DNA of 64,000 nt from Wolfiporia cocos (Eukaryota; Basidiomycota; Agaricomycetes; Polyporales; Phaeolaceae): NCBI GenBank assembly GCA_029448655.1, contig JACCLO010000011.1, positions 2,542,001 to 2,606,000 on the forward strand, written 5' to 3'. The notes under the pieces are model-generated. The model saw only the letters and a list, made by a program, of their open reading frames with translations. It was not told the origin of the DNA and searched no databases. Numbering within the stretch: the stretch's first letter is position 1; the number at the start of each line of letters is the position of its first letter. The position numbers and the translations under genes were made by a program. Shown here piece after piece: positions 45,669-56,600 of the stretch.

Positions 45669-46123
45669 TCTGGTCAAGCAGTAATAATGATGTTGGTTTG
45701 ATTGAAAGGAGAGTGAAAACAGTAATGTCGAAGCTTTGAAGACACAAGAGGCTTCACAAGTCAGAACGTAGGGTCGATCTGCGAGATCTTCGGCGCTTGA
45801 TTGGTGCCACAGTGTGACGATCGGTCGTCACGGACTTCCTAGTACGGCAGGACCCAGTTCAGGCGCTGGAGTAACGGTACTAGGCGGGGGTAACGGGATT
45901 GGATGTCGGTTAAGTCCAGCGGCTGCGCGTGGTGCAATTCCCGTGCCCCAATCCGTAGATCATTGCTCAAGATGCGACACGTACACGTCGACGTTTTGCG
46001 AGACACGTCGCCGTGTAAGGCGCGCCACCTGTACTCCCGTGTTTCAATCTCAGCATTCGCCTTCACTTGCCTGATACCTTTGGTCTGATCAGGACTGCGG
46101 CCGACCGCTAATTTATCTTCATC
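45669..46123. promoter_or_regulatory. Divergent promoter of YAE1 and HUT1
   Basis: 455 bp between the start codons of YAE1 (minus) and the nucleotide-sugar transporter (plus). The motif TTGATTGGTGCCACAGTG (45797-45814) lies within it; it reads CACTGTGGCACCAATCAA on the minus strand. No clear TATA box was found. Confidence 0.4.
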
Positions 46124-47575
46124 ATGACTGTCCTTAGGTGAGTTGTGCAGGATGGCACAAACTCAGCAATAGTTGCCTCACAAGCGAACCTAGACTGGGA
46201 CTATGCGTAGTCGGTGTTTACTCGATGTTTCTGGTTAGTATCAACATGTGCTTGTGCGATTCAGAGGCGAAAGCTGATGTAGACTGTTAGCTGTGGGCGA
46301 TAGCCCAGGAGCGATGTGAGAGCCAATCATCTCTATCCTCTGCGGCCTGTCCATGCTCATAGTCATCAGTATCCGTTCCATTCAAGACGATCGACGGCGC
46401 GTCCAGCGACAAGTTTCGCTCGCCACTCTTCATGAACACGTGTCAAAGTGCTCTCAGCTCACTGTCAGCCCTAATATACCTCTTCATACGACGACCGTCC
46501 TCTCAATCGCTGAAGCAGACGCTTGGCCTAGCGAACGCATCTGCCAGGGGACCATCTGCTACTAACGGCACGGCGAAAGCTAATGGTCACTCAAAACGTT
46601 CACACCACCGCAAGGATGCTGGCTTTCCTGCGCGCTCGCTCCTCCTCCGCTACCTCCAGTGCGCTGTATTCATCACTGCTGCCGCCCCCTTCGGGTTCGC
46701 CGCGCTCAGCTACATCACCTACCCTGCCATGGTGCTCGGAAAGTCCTGCAAGCTCGTGCCTGTTATGCTGATGAACGTTCTGCTCTACCGGCGGCGCTTC
46801 GCCCCGCACAAGTACCTCGTCGTGGGTATGGTCACGCTGGGCATCACCATGTTCATGGGCTTTGGGAACGAGGCGCCCTCCAAGTCCAAGTCGCACGGCA
46901 AGGCGGAGCTCTCCGCGTACACGCAGTTGATTGGGATCGCGTACCTGCTCATCAACCTCGCGATCGATGGCGCGACGAACTCGACGCAGGACGAGATCTT
47001 CGCGCGGTACAGGGTGACCGGGCAGCAGATGATGTTCTGGATCAATCTGTTCTGCACGCTCCTGACGTCGTGCATATCGGTTCTGCCGCTGCCGTACATC
47101 CCCGTGCTTCATCCGTCGGAGAGTGGGACCGAGCTGCAGGGCGCGCTGGAGTTCATCCGGACGCATCCTTCGGTGGTGACGCCCCTGGCACAATACGCGT
47201 TGACCGGGGCGCTTGGGCAGCTGTTCATCTTTGAGACGTTACAACATTTTGGGTCACTAACGCTAGTGTAAGTGAAGGCTCATATCAATGTGGGCGATCT
47301 TGGCTGATTTAGCACATAAGGACCATCACACTTACTCGGAAGCTATTCACGATGCTGCTTTCGGTCGTTGTGTATAATCACAAATTGACTATCGGACAAT
47401 GGCTTGGCGCTACAGTCGTGTTCGCAGGCATCTCTGTCGAGGCATGGGTGAAGCGGAAAGGTATGCATCCGCCTGCCGCATATCCCGAATCCCTCAATCT
47501 GAACGCAACCTACCAGATGTCCACGCGAAACGGGTGGTTCAGGAGAAGGAGAAAGCCCGGATCAAGACACTATAG
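46124..47575 (+). CDS. HUT1: UDP-galactose/nucleotide-sugar transporter, HUT1 (SLC35B1) family
   Basis: ER or Golgi nucleotide-sugar antiporter, with eight to ten TM helices. The spliced N-terminus is [39 protein letters not shown], spanning three small introns that all keep frame. The rest follows in order: [153 protein letters not shown]. The C-terminus is [22 protein letters not shown] after a last intron (gtatgc...taccag). [15 protein letters not shown] and [12 protein letters not shown] are the two hallmark blocks. A hydrophilic loop ([18 protein letters not shown]) follows the second helix. Start at 46124 is supported by frame through intron 1. Confidence 0.9.
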
Positions 47576-47757
47576 CACGGGTCGTCCCGTTGAAGGCTCC
47601 TTGATATCTACTGCCTCTTATTTATACAATACGGCAGTACGGACAGTATACATAGTAGCATTATATGGCTCCGGAAGCATGTAGTATACAGACTCCGATG
47701 ATAGAGGTAATACAATCACGAATGCAGATGATGTCGATCCGGATCCGACGCGCGCGT

Positions 47758-47771
47758 CTACGACTCCATGG

Positions 47772-47812
<41 letters not shown>

Positions 47813-48835
47813 GTCACGAGCATCCGCTTTGGGCTCTCATCTCTATAGGACAGTTAAGTGTTAAGTGTGCGGGGGCGCAGCCAATAGCTGGGTTGTGCAC
47901 TTACCTTTCATCTTCACCCTCTTCCGCCTCCCGCTTGCGCCGTGTAGTCGTGCGCGGTTGAACAGGGAACTGCGCAACGGCGTTGTGTGCCTTGTATATG
48001 GACTCATACTCCTGCGACCGTAGATCCGTCAGTGCCGTCACAGAGTAGGATGGGAGACACGTACCTTGATCTGAGTGAGAAAGCCGCCATTTGGAGAGAT
48101 GCAGTATCTCCGGTTCTGGACGAGGTGCAACGCGTCCTCCCATGCCAGATTCAGGTGCTGCATAACGTACATGACCACGAAAGACGGCGAGAGGCTGATA
48201 CCACCTGATCCAACGCACAAGAAGATGCTCGTCAAAGTCAATACACCACGCTGCTGGGCCGACGCGCTCACCATTGCAGTGAACAAGGACACGACCTCCC
48301 TGCAAGATTGCAGCGTCAATGAAGTTCTTCGCACTTGTGGCTGGTCCGTCAACCATCCACGTTGAGGTACGAAAGGATGCACACACTTTGGGAATAACCG
48401 AATCAAATTCTGCTCCTCGCTGTCCTGCACGTCGAGCGTCATGTATTGGAAGTGTTCTGGGAACCGCGGCCGGACGGAGAAGGCTTCCTTCGCGTCACGG
48501 ATGCATACGCTTCGTGGGATCCGAGAGGGAGAGTGATAGCACAGTGGCATATGTGGCGTCAGGAATTCGATACAAAAATGGACGCCACGTAGCTCACATG
48601 TGAGTGACCTTTAGAGATTTGAGGGTTTCTAGCGACTTAGACACCTGCAGCGGGCCCAAGAGCAGGTTCGGCAAGATCTCCTGACATTGTCTGCGCATCT
48701 CATAGCTATGCCCAGGTTTATGTTGCACATCAAATCTTACTCGTCACAGTATGAGACATACCTCCATTCCACCTCTCCTGGACCTTGGATCAACTCTCTG
48801 ATTTGTGCTTCGGTCAGCTGGGTCATTGCGGCCAT
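47758..48835 (-). CDS. STYX-like dual-specificity pseudophosphatase
   Basis: A DSP-fold protein likely to bind phosphoproteins without hydrolysing them. The N-terminus MAAMTQLTEAQIRELIQGPGEVEW joins YEMRRQCQEILPNLLLGPLQ, then CVRDAKEAFSVRPRFPEHFQYMTLDVQDSEEQNLIRLFP, FIDAAILQGGRVLVHCNGG and ISLSPSFVVMYVMQHLNLAWEDALHLVQNRRYCISPNGGF, and then EYESIYKAHNAV. The signature is HCNGGISL instead of HCx5R: Cys is present but the catalytic Arg is Leu. The codon is read across the intron gtgagc...ggatcag, which keeps frame. Vertebrate STYX is instead inactive through a Cys-to-Gly change. The C-terminus is a basic stretch (TTTRRKREAEEGEDE), then after an intron a run of ten Asp encoded by gtc repeats (47783-47812, plus strand), ending GDDAMES. 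It diverges from ZNG1 with 233 bp between starts. Confidence 0.8.
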
Positions 48836-49068
48836 GGCTGTATAACAGCGTTATCGGGCTCGGGTGCAAGTTGAGACTAGCTGGCCAGGGCAAAGGGGTA
48901 TAAAGTAGGTCGGCTAAGGCTGTCAGGGCTCGTGTCGGCAGTGTAAAAGGAAAGCAGGAGGCAATGCAGAGCAATGCAAGCCACACTGTCGCCACAATGC
49001 GAACACAATAGGCGCCTGCCACGATCATGTCCGGACTGGGAAGGCGGTGAACTTGGTATTCGCCAGTC
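48836..49068. promoter_or_regulatory. Divergent promoter of the STYX-like gene and ZNG1
   Basis: 233 bp between start codons. A tataaag stands at 48899-48905 on the plus strand, 164 bp before the ZNG1 ATG. The rest has no repeat or motif I can name. A long open frame on the minus strand here is a shadow. Confidence 0.4.
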
Positions 49069-50631
49069 ATGGACGAGGACGAGGATATTCCGTGCGTGAT
49101 GGGCCTCAAGCGGCGGAAATTACAGGCTGATGGGTCGCTAGCACGCTCATCGATGCGAACGATCTGGCCAGCGTAGAGCAGCCGAAAACGGTGCCTCTGA
49201 CCATCATCTGTGGATTTCTCGGCGCGGGCAAGTCCACGCTTGTGAAGTGCGTCCGGCTTCGTGCTATACAATCCCATGATGCCCTTACATCAAACCGCTA
49301 TAGACGTATTCTCACAGAGCGTCATGGCTACAGAATAGCCGTGATCATGAACGAATTCGGAGACACTGCGGTATGTCCTCTGAATCTCGTCCGGCAAGAC
49401 AGACACTGCTCACCGGGTCCTCCTTCCAGGACATCGAAGGTTTGCAGGGACTTTCGAGGAACACGGCGCAATCTCACACTGGCGGTTGAGCAGCGAAGGC
49501 CATCAATGTCTCTTCTGCCGACGATTCCAATGAGCAATCGGAAGAGTTCCTCGAGCTCGCCAATGGCTGTTTGTGCTGCAGTATCAAGGACTCTGGCGTC
49601 GCCGCCATTGAAAAGCTCATGCAGCGTAAAGGCGCATTCGATCACATTCTGCTCGAGACAACTGGCCTTGCGGATCCAGGTGATATTGCTTATACCTTCC
49701 TCAAACAAGTGCTGACGAACGAATTGTCGCACAGGACCCATCGCCTCTATCTTCTGGCACAATGAGGAATTTGCCTCAGGCTTAGGCAGAGATATTCACC
49801 TGGACGGCGTCGTGTGCGTTGTTGATGCAGTCTTCGGACGCAAGGTATGCTGAAATCCCGTCCGAAGATCGTCGGCTCACAATCCATTCAGCAAATGGAG
49901 GAAGACCACTCGGACGACGGGATCGGTGAAAGCCTCAGGTATATCTCACACACCGTGCCGTGTGCAGCTGGGACTGAACACGCTGCCACAGACAGATTGC
50001 GGGGTCCGACGTAATCTTGCTGAACAAGGTTGACCTCGTATCGCCCACGGAGGTCGGCGCGACAGAAGACGTCATTCGGAATGTCAATCCCGCTGCCACG
50101 ATCCACAGGACCGTTCGCGGCGAGATTGACCTAGGTCTCATCATGGGTGTCGACGCCTTCACCGCACGGCCACTCCTGCAGCAGTCCACCCCCTCTCCAT
50201 CACATGCCCACTCACATGCTGAGCACGGACACGAGCACAACCACGCAGACCCAAATCATACTCACACTCATGAGCCTACGCATTACGAACTGCGGGGCAT
50301 CTCCAGCCTGCAGATCGCCTGTCCGACGCTCGGCGCTCGCCAGCTCGACGCCCTGGACGAGTGGATCCGGACCGTCCTCTGGGAGAACCGCCTCCCAAGG
50401 GACGACAAGGTTGACGGTAACCTGGAGGTCCTGCGGTGCAAGGGGATGCTCATCACCGACGGTGGCGAGACGCATGTATTGCAGGGTGTAAGGAATCTAT
50501 ATGAGATTGCGAAGGTGGAAGAGAATGCACAGGCGGACGCGGGGGTGCCGGATGTGGGGAAGATCGTGCTGATAGGGAAAGGGTTGAATGAGGGTGTGAG
50601 GCGCAGCTTAGAGCGCGTGCTCAGGGAATGA
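49069..50631 (+). CDS. ZNG1: ZNG1-type CobW/COG0523 GTPase (zinc chaperone)
   Basis: GTP-dependent metallochaperone; ZNG1 supplies zinc to methionine aminopeptidase in eukaryotes. The spliced start [33 protein letters not shown] places the Walker [10 protein letters not shown] near residue 25. An acidic N-terminus precedes it, as in Zng1 where it docks to the target. Next come [53 protein letters not shown] (the CxCC metal site of the family), [36 protein letters not shown] and a His-rich loop [25 protein letters not shown]. The C-terminal CobW-C domain has [25 protein letters not shown] and [12 protein letters not shown]. Five or six short introns. Start at 49069 is set by frame into exon 2. 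The His-rich loop is the likely metal reservoir. Confidence 0.9.
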
Positions 50632-52048
50632 TGTAGAAAGTATCGGGGTGTGGTGCCAATTTGACAACCTTGCATATAGATCAGTCCCCTTGAAGGAATA
50701 TGTGCCATATAAGAAGAGCATCGTCAAAATTGATCAGATTGGGTATGTTAAATGTTGGGACCAGGTCGACAGCCGTTGGCGGCGGCCTGCATTCAATACA
50801 TTCTTACTCCCATGCAGATAGGCCCGAGTCGCATACACGCACTTTTTCAGCTATAGCTCTCACCAACATGAAACTGGATCACTACCTTGTGCGACAGGAG
50901 CAGTGCGCAGGAAACGGAGGTGGAAGATTCTCTCAGCGCGATCGCCGCCGAAGGCATCCCTTGTAGTCTTTTCCGCGCATTCGGCTCGTCGTTACACGTA
51001 TGCCAGATACGTTGAAGGTTGGACTGCACGCGTCACTGCTTTGGAGAATCGCCCAACGCCACGAAGAGGTTCCGTATCATGAGCTCCACAATAAATCAAG
51101 GTCTCGCGGCCACAAGCTCGTGGTTGGGTCGCCGAGACATCGGTGTCGTTAGTACCGGATACGCTGATGCGGCTAGGAGGTTACAAACTGTGCAACACAA
51201 GCATCCCCATGGTTGATCGATCGCAAAAGCTCGTCTCTTCAGGGCGTACGTAGCCAGCTGCATACCCGTGAACATACATAATTGCCCCGAATACGACACC
51301 CTCAGTCTGCTCGCGTCATGCGGCAAGGGGGTTGTGACAGACTCCTCTACAATCTAGTGAAAGCATACTAATGTGTCTTGACAGCGATTTTAGATGGGAT
51401 GCTGCAGCAGCCGGGACCACGGCATTGGGAGTGCCTGTTAGAGAACATCACGACATGCTAGGGCGGAGAATTCTTTTTTGGCTAACCAAACAACCTGTTA
51501 ATCGGAGTCAGGTCTGAAGTGTTGCAAAAATCGTTAATAGAATAGCCTGTGGATTACCTTCGAGTTGACTCACGAACATAGATGGCGTCTGGGTGGTATG
51601 CACCTCCATTCCCAAATTCTCGGGATATGACTGAGCGTTACATTGCAACACTTAGTTGTAGAGCACAGTCTAGAATGTTCAGGTAGTCAGATCTTTAATG
51701 TGGAGGAATTCATGTCTCAGAGGATCAGGACCTGGCCTGCGCAGTAACCATGTCTAGTAGTATTTTGTGGATGCGCATACTACCTGCACGTTTGTCATCA
51801 GTTTTGAGCTCACATATGGACGAATCTCTGCGCATTTACTGGCTTGACGAAGCTACGTCGTTATTGATCGGCCTGCTGCGGCGACTCTGGAAACTATTGA
51901 CTGAGGGTCTTGAACGGGGGAAGTTATCGCCCACTGGGTACTGTGAAATCACAATGTACGCGCAGGCGTAGATATGATATGATATTACCTATACCTGAAT
52001 CCAAAGAATGTACTTAGTCGATGCGACAAGCAATGACATCAGCCGGGT

Positions 52049-52086
52049 CGCGTCAGATCGCGCGTCTCGCGTCGTAATCTGACGCG
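52049..52086. repeat. 10-bp inverted repeat with 18-nt loop
   Basis: Arms cgcgtcagat and atctgacgcg are perfect reverse complements. The loop (cgcgcgtctcgcgtcgta) also contains CGCG blocks, so the site is rich in GACGCG/CGCGTC. It could be a protein-binding dyad rather than an RNA hairpin, since no transcript is evident. Confidence 0.6.
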
Positions 52087-52100
52087 CCCACGTGACCGTG
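52081..52100 (+). repeat. 20-bp motif with E-box, copy 1
   Basis: Reads gacgcgcccacgtgaccgtg. It matches 53508-53527 at 19 of 20 bases and resembles the kinesin upstream site at 12333-12356 (gacgcgtccaaccacgtgatcgtg). It holds a GACGCG half and a CACGTGAC E-box half. Confidence 0.55.
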
Positions 52101-52240
52101 CTGTTAGACAGTATAGCACTGAGCAGAGCAATCGGTGAGTGAGCTCAGGTTCTATGAGACAGTCGGCAGCTATATGTTGCCTTCCAGAGGTACACATTCC
52201 ATCTGTGTTGTGGCACGAACGTTAATATATCAATTCAATT

Positions 52241-53492
52241 TTATACAAGGAAGCTTACAATCAGCACAACCAGTGGAGGTTCTGTCCATGTAGGATTTCC
52301 ATCGCCTAAGGTAAATTCCCCAACAGTGACAAACCCACAGCGTTCGTAAAGACTAGTGTTTCCCACGTTTGAAGAGCTAAGCCATGATGAGTAGTATCTT
52401 CTAGCAGCCTTATGAGGAACAAGTAGTATCAGTTTGACTGCTTTGTAACGATGCTTTACGACGCGCCTTCTCCATTACAGCACGTACTAATATGGAAGCG
52501 TATCCTCGCCCCTGCGCAGCTGGGGATGTGGATAGGTTCCGGAGGAGGTACATCCTGTCGACCCGTTCTCCAAATAGACCTTTTTCGGCCCTTTCAAGTT
52601 TGTTCAAATACTCTGCACGCCTCTTATCGACAGCCATCAGCGGTCTGACACACGCCAGCCAGACTTTCGGACAGCAACACATACGCGTCTTTGCTCAGGG
52701 GAGTCGTACAGCGTACTGACCCTGATGAATAGCCAGCAATTATGGGCTTCACGAGGGATACCAACCGTGATACCATGTCGCACGGCTGCAAGCTCGCAAT
52801 AGGTTCACTAGCATATTGGAATAGTGAGTGCTTTAAGACCTGAAGCAAGGGAGTAGATCGAACAATGCAACTGAGGCATCGCCGTGATTGACAGTCAGAG
52901 CTTGTTGCTTCAATGCATATGCAGTGAGTTGCATTCGTATAAGTAGCGCCGATCGCCATCGCCATGATATCCTTGACTGGTCCGCATCCTGCAAGTATGA
53001 GATACCATCAGCGGCCTAATTGCCTGACATCCGTAGACACGAAATTGATTGGTGTGTCCCACAAGTAATGCTCAATTGGATCGTCCCTGAAAGCTGCTGC
53101 AGACGATGCGGCAGCTCTGGAAACGTCCTCTACCAAGAAATTAGCGATGACAGTTGTGAGCTCTCTATTCTCTGCGAGCTCTCACTAAGGCATAATGCAT
53201 CGACCTTAACAGTATTTTCGCAATATACGTTCATGTATGCTGTGGTAGGAGTGCCTGTCCGGAAGTCCAACGGGTGACCGTCAATATATCTCATTGCCCC
53301 TTAGTAGTGTGACTCACCTACTTGACATGCAGCTTCTATGATCGCATCCGAAATGGTATGTGGGAATCCGCTGTATAGTGCAACATCAATAGATGTAATA
53401 GAGTCGGTTAAGTCCCTCAAATGCGGTTCAGATGTGATTGACGAAGCCGAAAGCTGATGCGTGATGCATGATGCATGATGGACGATGGGCAT
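52241..53492 (-). CDS. GNAT-family N-acetyltransferase, exon structure unresolved
   Basis: Predicted acetyl-CoA-dependent acetyltransferase of a fungal type; substrate unknown. Pieces in order on the minus strand: MPIVHHASCITHQ...DLTDSITSIDVALYSGF and SDAIIEAACQ; AAASSAAAFRDDPIEHYLWDTPIN; ALTVNHGDASVALFDLLPCF; KRRAEYLNKLERAEKGLFGERVDRMYLLRNLST; SPAAQGRGYASILVRAVMEKAR (acetyl-CoA motif QGRGYA); KLILLVPHKAARRYYSSWL; SSNVGNTSLYERCGFVTVGEFTLGDGNPTW. The C-terminus PPLVVLIVSFLV ends at 52241. These blocks fit one family layout, but the join after MEKAR requires a 19-22-nt intron or a one-base shift. Other joins are not decided either, so this may be a pseudogene. The start is the Met at 53492; a 7-bp repeat tract lies inside this first exon. 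It diverges from EFL1 with about 200 bp between starts. Confidence 0.6.
53455..53482 (+). repeat. 7-bp tandem repeat, four units
   Basis: Units tgatgcg, tgatgca, tgatgca, tgatgga. The tract lies inside the first exon of the acetyltransferase on the opposite strand and encodes part of the HHASCITHQ segment. Confidence 0.8.
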
Positions 53493-53507
53493 CTGCCGAA
53501 CGAGTTC

Positions 53508-53527
53508 GACGCGCCCATGTGACCGTG
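53508..53527 (+). repeat. 20-bp motif with E-box variant, copy 2
   Basis: Reads gacgcgcccatgtgaccgtg, one base different from 52081-52100 (CATGTG in place of CACGTG). It lies between the divergent starts of the acetyltransferase (53492) and EFL1 (53697), a promoter position for both. Confidence 0.55.
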
Positions 53528-53696
53528 TCGTGCGGGTGATCGAGATCAGTGACATAGTAAGATCGGGTCCGAGATCGGAGTCATTGCTACTTTCAGTGAA
53601 CAGAACTTCCTCGCTTTCTGACCGTCTCTCATCTCCTTATCTGCTTCGCCTCGCCTCGTGACAAAGTACTCTGGAAGCTCGTCAATCACTCTGACA

Positions 53697-56600
53697 ATGT
53701 CTCTTGTACCGGAAGCGGTTGACGTCCGGAATGTCACCACAATTGGACATGTTGACCACGGCAAGACGACAATGATGGACGCTCTCCTCGCCGCTAATAA
53801 TATCATTTCCACGCGTATGGCCGGCAAGATCAGGTACCTGGACAGCAGAGAGGATGAGCAGCAAAGAGGTATCACCATGGAGAGTAGCGCAGTCTCTCTA
53901 CGATTCAAAGTGATGGAGAGATCTGCAGACGGAGGTATAGCATCGCCTGATCTCATCACTGTTCCCCACCGCTCACTCAACCAGGAAGCCTCCAAAAGAC
54001 ATATGTTGTCAACATGATTGATACACCCGGCCATGTGGACTTCTCCAGTGAGGTCTCTACAGCTTCCCGACTGTGCGATGGTGCATTGGTCCTGGTTGAT
54101 GTAGTAGAGGGTGTATGCACACAGGTTCCTTTTCCGGCCTTATGTATTGGTATTCATAACTCAAAGTTTGTTGCAGACTATTACTGTGTTGCGGCAAGCG
54201 TGGCAAGACCGACTACAACCTATCTTGGTCATCAACAAGTTCGATCGTCTCATTACCGAGTTGAAGCTGACTCCAGTCGAAGCTTACCAACACTTGTCTC
54301 AGCTCATTGAGCAGGTCAATGCGGTGATGGGAAGCTTCTTCGCAGGCGAGCGCATGGAGGACGACCTGCGCTGGAGAGAAGAGCGAGAGCGTCGCCTTGC
54401 CGAGAAGAAAGAATCCCATGCTGACAAAGTTGATGCTACCATCCACGATGCGGACGAGTTTCAGGAGAAGGATGACGAGGATATCTACTTTGCCCCGGAA
54501 CGCGGCAACGTGGTCTTTGCTTCGGCGATCAACGGCTGGGGATTCCGTATTGGCAAGTTTGCTCACATTTATGCGGTGAAACTGGGCATCAAAGAAGCGA
54601 AGTTGCGAACGGTGCTCTGGGGCGACTTCTACCTTGATCCAAAAACGAAGCGGGTAATCAGTCACAAGCACCTACGGGGACGCAACTTAAAGCCGTTGTT
54701 TGTGCAATTTATTTTGGATAACATCTGGGCTGTATATGACGCCGTGATCATGAATCCGTATGTGTCTACTAAGTTGTTTGAAATTTCATCACCAATTCTC
54801 AGGCTTGATCAGGAATCCCGACAAAGTAACCAAAATCGTCTCGACACTGAATCTGAAGATACCGCCGCGAGATCTGCAATCCAGGGATTCCAAACAGTTA
54901 TTGTCTTCTATATTCTCGCAATGGCTATCCCTCTCATCCTGCATAATTCAAACGATCGTGGACATCGTCCCTTCTCCCTCCGCCGCGCAACGTGTCCGGA
55001 TCCCTAAAATGCTCTATCCTGACCTCTTCGAGTCGACCATTGAGCCGAAGAACAAACTGGAGGAACACCTCTACTCTTGTGATGCAAGCCCCGCCGCGCA
55101 CGTAACGGCCTTCGTTAGCAAGATGTTCGCGGTTCCTTCGAAGGAGCTGCCAGAGAACAAAAAGAAGCCCATGACGGTCGACGAGATGCGCAGCCGTGCA
55201 CGAGCCGCGCGAGAGGCCCGCGACGCTGCGAAGGCCGCTTCAGAGGCAGGCACGTCAACGCCCGCAGAGAGCGAGTCTGCGTCCACACCGCTCGAGGAAG
55301 CGCTTGAACAGCTCGAGGTGAAGGACGATACAAATGCAATTGTCGAGGCGGATGAAACGCTGCTTGGTTTCGCACGCATATACTCAGGCACGATCCGCGT
55401 GGGCACGACGATTGCCTGCGTGCTGCCGAAGTATCATGGTGTTGTAGACCCGACGCACCCACGTAATGCGCCGTATGTCGTCACAACGCGCGTGGAGGCG
55501 TTGTATGTGATGATGGGGCGGGAGCTGGTGCCTGTCGAGCTGGTGCAGGCAGGGAATGTCTTCGCGATACAAGGGCTGGAGGGGAAGGTATGGCGGAGCG
55601 CGACGCTGTGTGCGCCTTGTGAGGAGGGTTTGGGCGATTCTTCGATCTCGACATCGGCGAAGGAATGGCTCCTCAATCTTGGTGGCGTGATTCGTTATGT
55701 ATGCGGATATAGAATACGTCTTTGCTGGTCTGTCGTTAACGAAATCCGCAGGCTGCGCCCATCGTTCGTGTGGCACTCGAGCCCGAATCACCAGCCGACA
55801 TGCCTAAGCTCGTTCGGGGTCTCAAGCTTCTCAGCCAGGCAGACCCGTGTGTAGAGACTTTCCAGCAGCAAACTGGAGAGCACGTCATATTGACCGCTGG
55901 CGAGCTACATCTCGAGGTAAGCAGTGTTGAACCCAACCAAACACTTTATTCATTTATTACTGCATCAGAGATGCCTCAAAGATCTCCGCGAGCGGTTTGC
56001 TAAGATCGAGCTCAATGCTTCCAAACCAATCGTTCCATTCAGAGAGACTGCCGTTAAACCAGTTGGTGAGTGTCAATGATTTTTGAGTGAGAACTGTTTC
56101 AGATCACTTTCCTAGACATGTCACTTTACAAAGCGCCCAACGTGAAGCGGGGGACCATCGAAAGCAATACCTCGAATAACCTCATAAAGCTCACAGTTCG
56201 GGCACGTCCGCTGCCAAAGAAGCTCTCGGAATTTTTGCAGGAAAACCTAGCAACTCTCAAGCGTATGGAGCATGAGCAAGGGACAAATCGGGCTGAAGAG
56301 GAAAGTCTTGAGGAAGAGGAGGAAGATCACGATGTACAGGGAGAAATCATCAAGAAACCCAGTATCCGACCGGAGGAATTTTGGAAGGCGCTTCACGAGG
56401 CGTGCCGCAGCGTGGGCAGCGAATGGACCGATATTGCGGAGAAAATATGGGCGTTTGGGCCGCAACGGGTGGGCAGCTGTCTACTCATTGACGCTAGACC
56501 TGACACGCCCCCCGCCTCGTGAGTGACTAAGTCAAACACTTGCTGATAGACCTGACACAGACATTTGACAATTCACAGCCTGAAAAGGCGGCATGAGCGG

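Larger units (their letters stand above)
50632..52240. other. Intergenic stretch with one palindromic element
   Basis: About 1.6 kb without a supported gene. The clearest structure is a 10-bp perfect inverted repeat, cgcgtcagat (52049-52058) and atctgacgcg (52077-52086), with a GC-rich 18-nt loop. It is followed directly by the motif gacgcgcccacgtgaccgtg (52081-52100). Short open frames here carry no recognisable domain. Confidence 0.45.

Noticed and set aside
48744..49277. 177-codon minus-strand frame with a hydrophobic stretch across the STYX/ZNG1 promoter
   Set aside because: It is antisense to ZNG1 exons 1-2 and overlaps the STYX-like first exon in another frame; both neighbours are strongly supported.
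53455..53482. Seven-base tandem repeats as a CRISPR-like or telomeric array
   Set aside because: Only four short units, no spacers, and the tract lies inside an exon.
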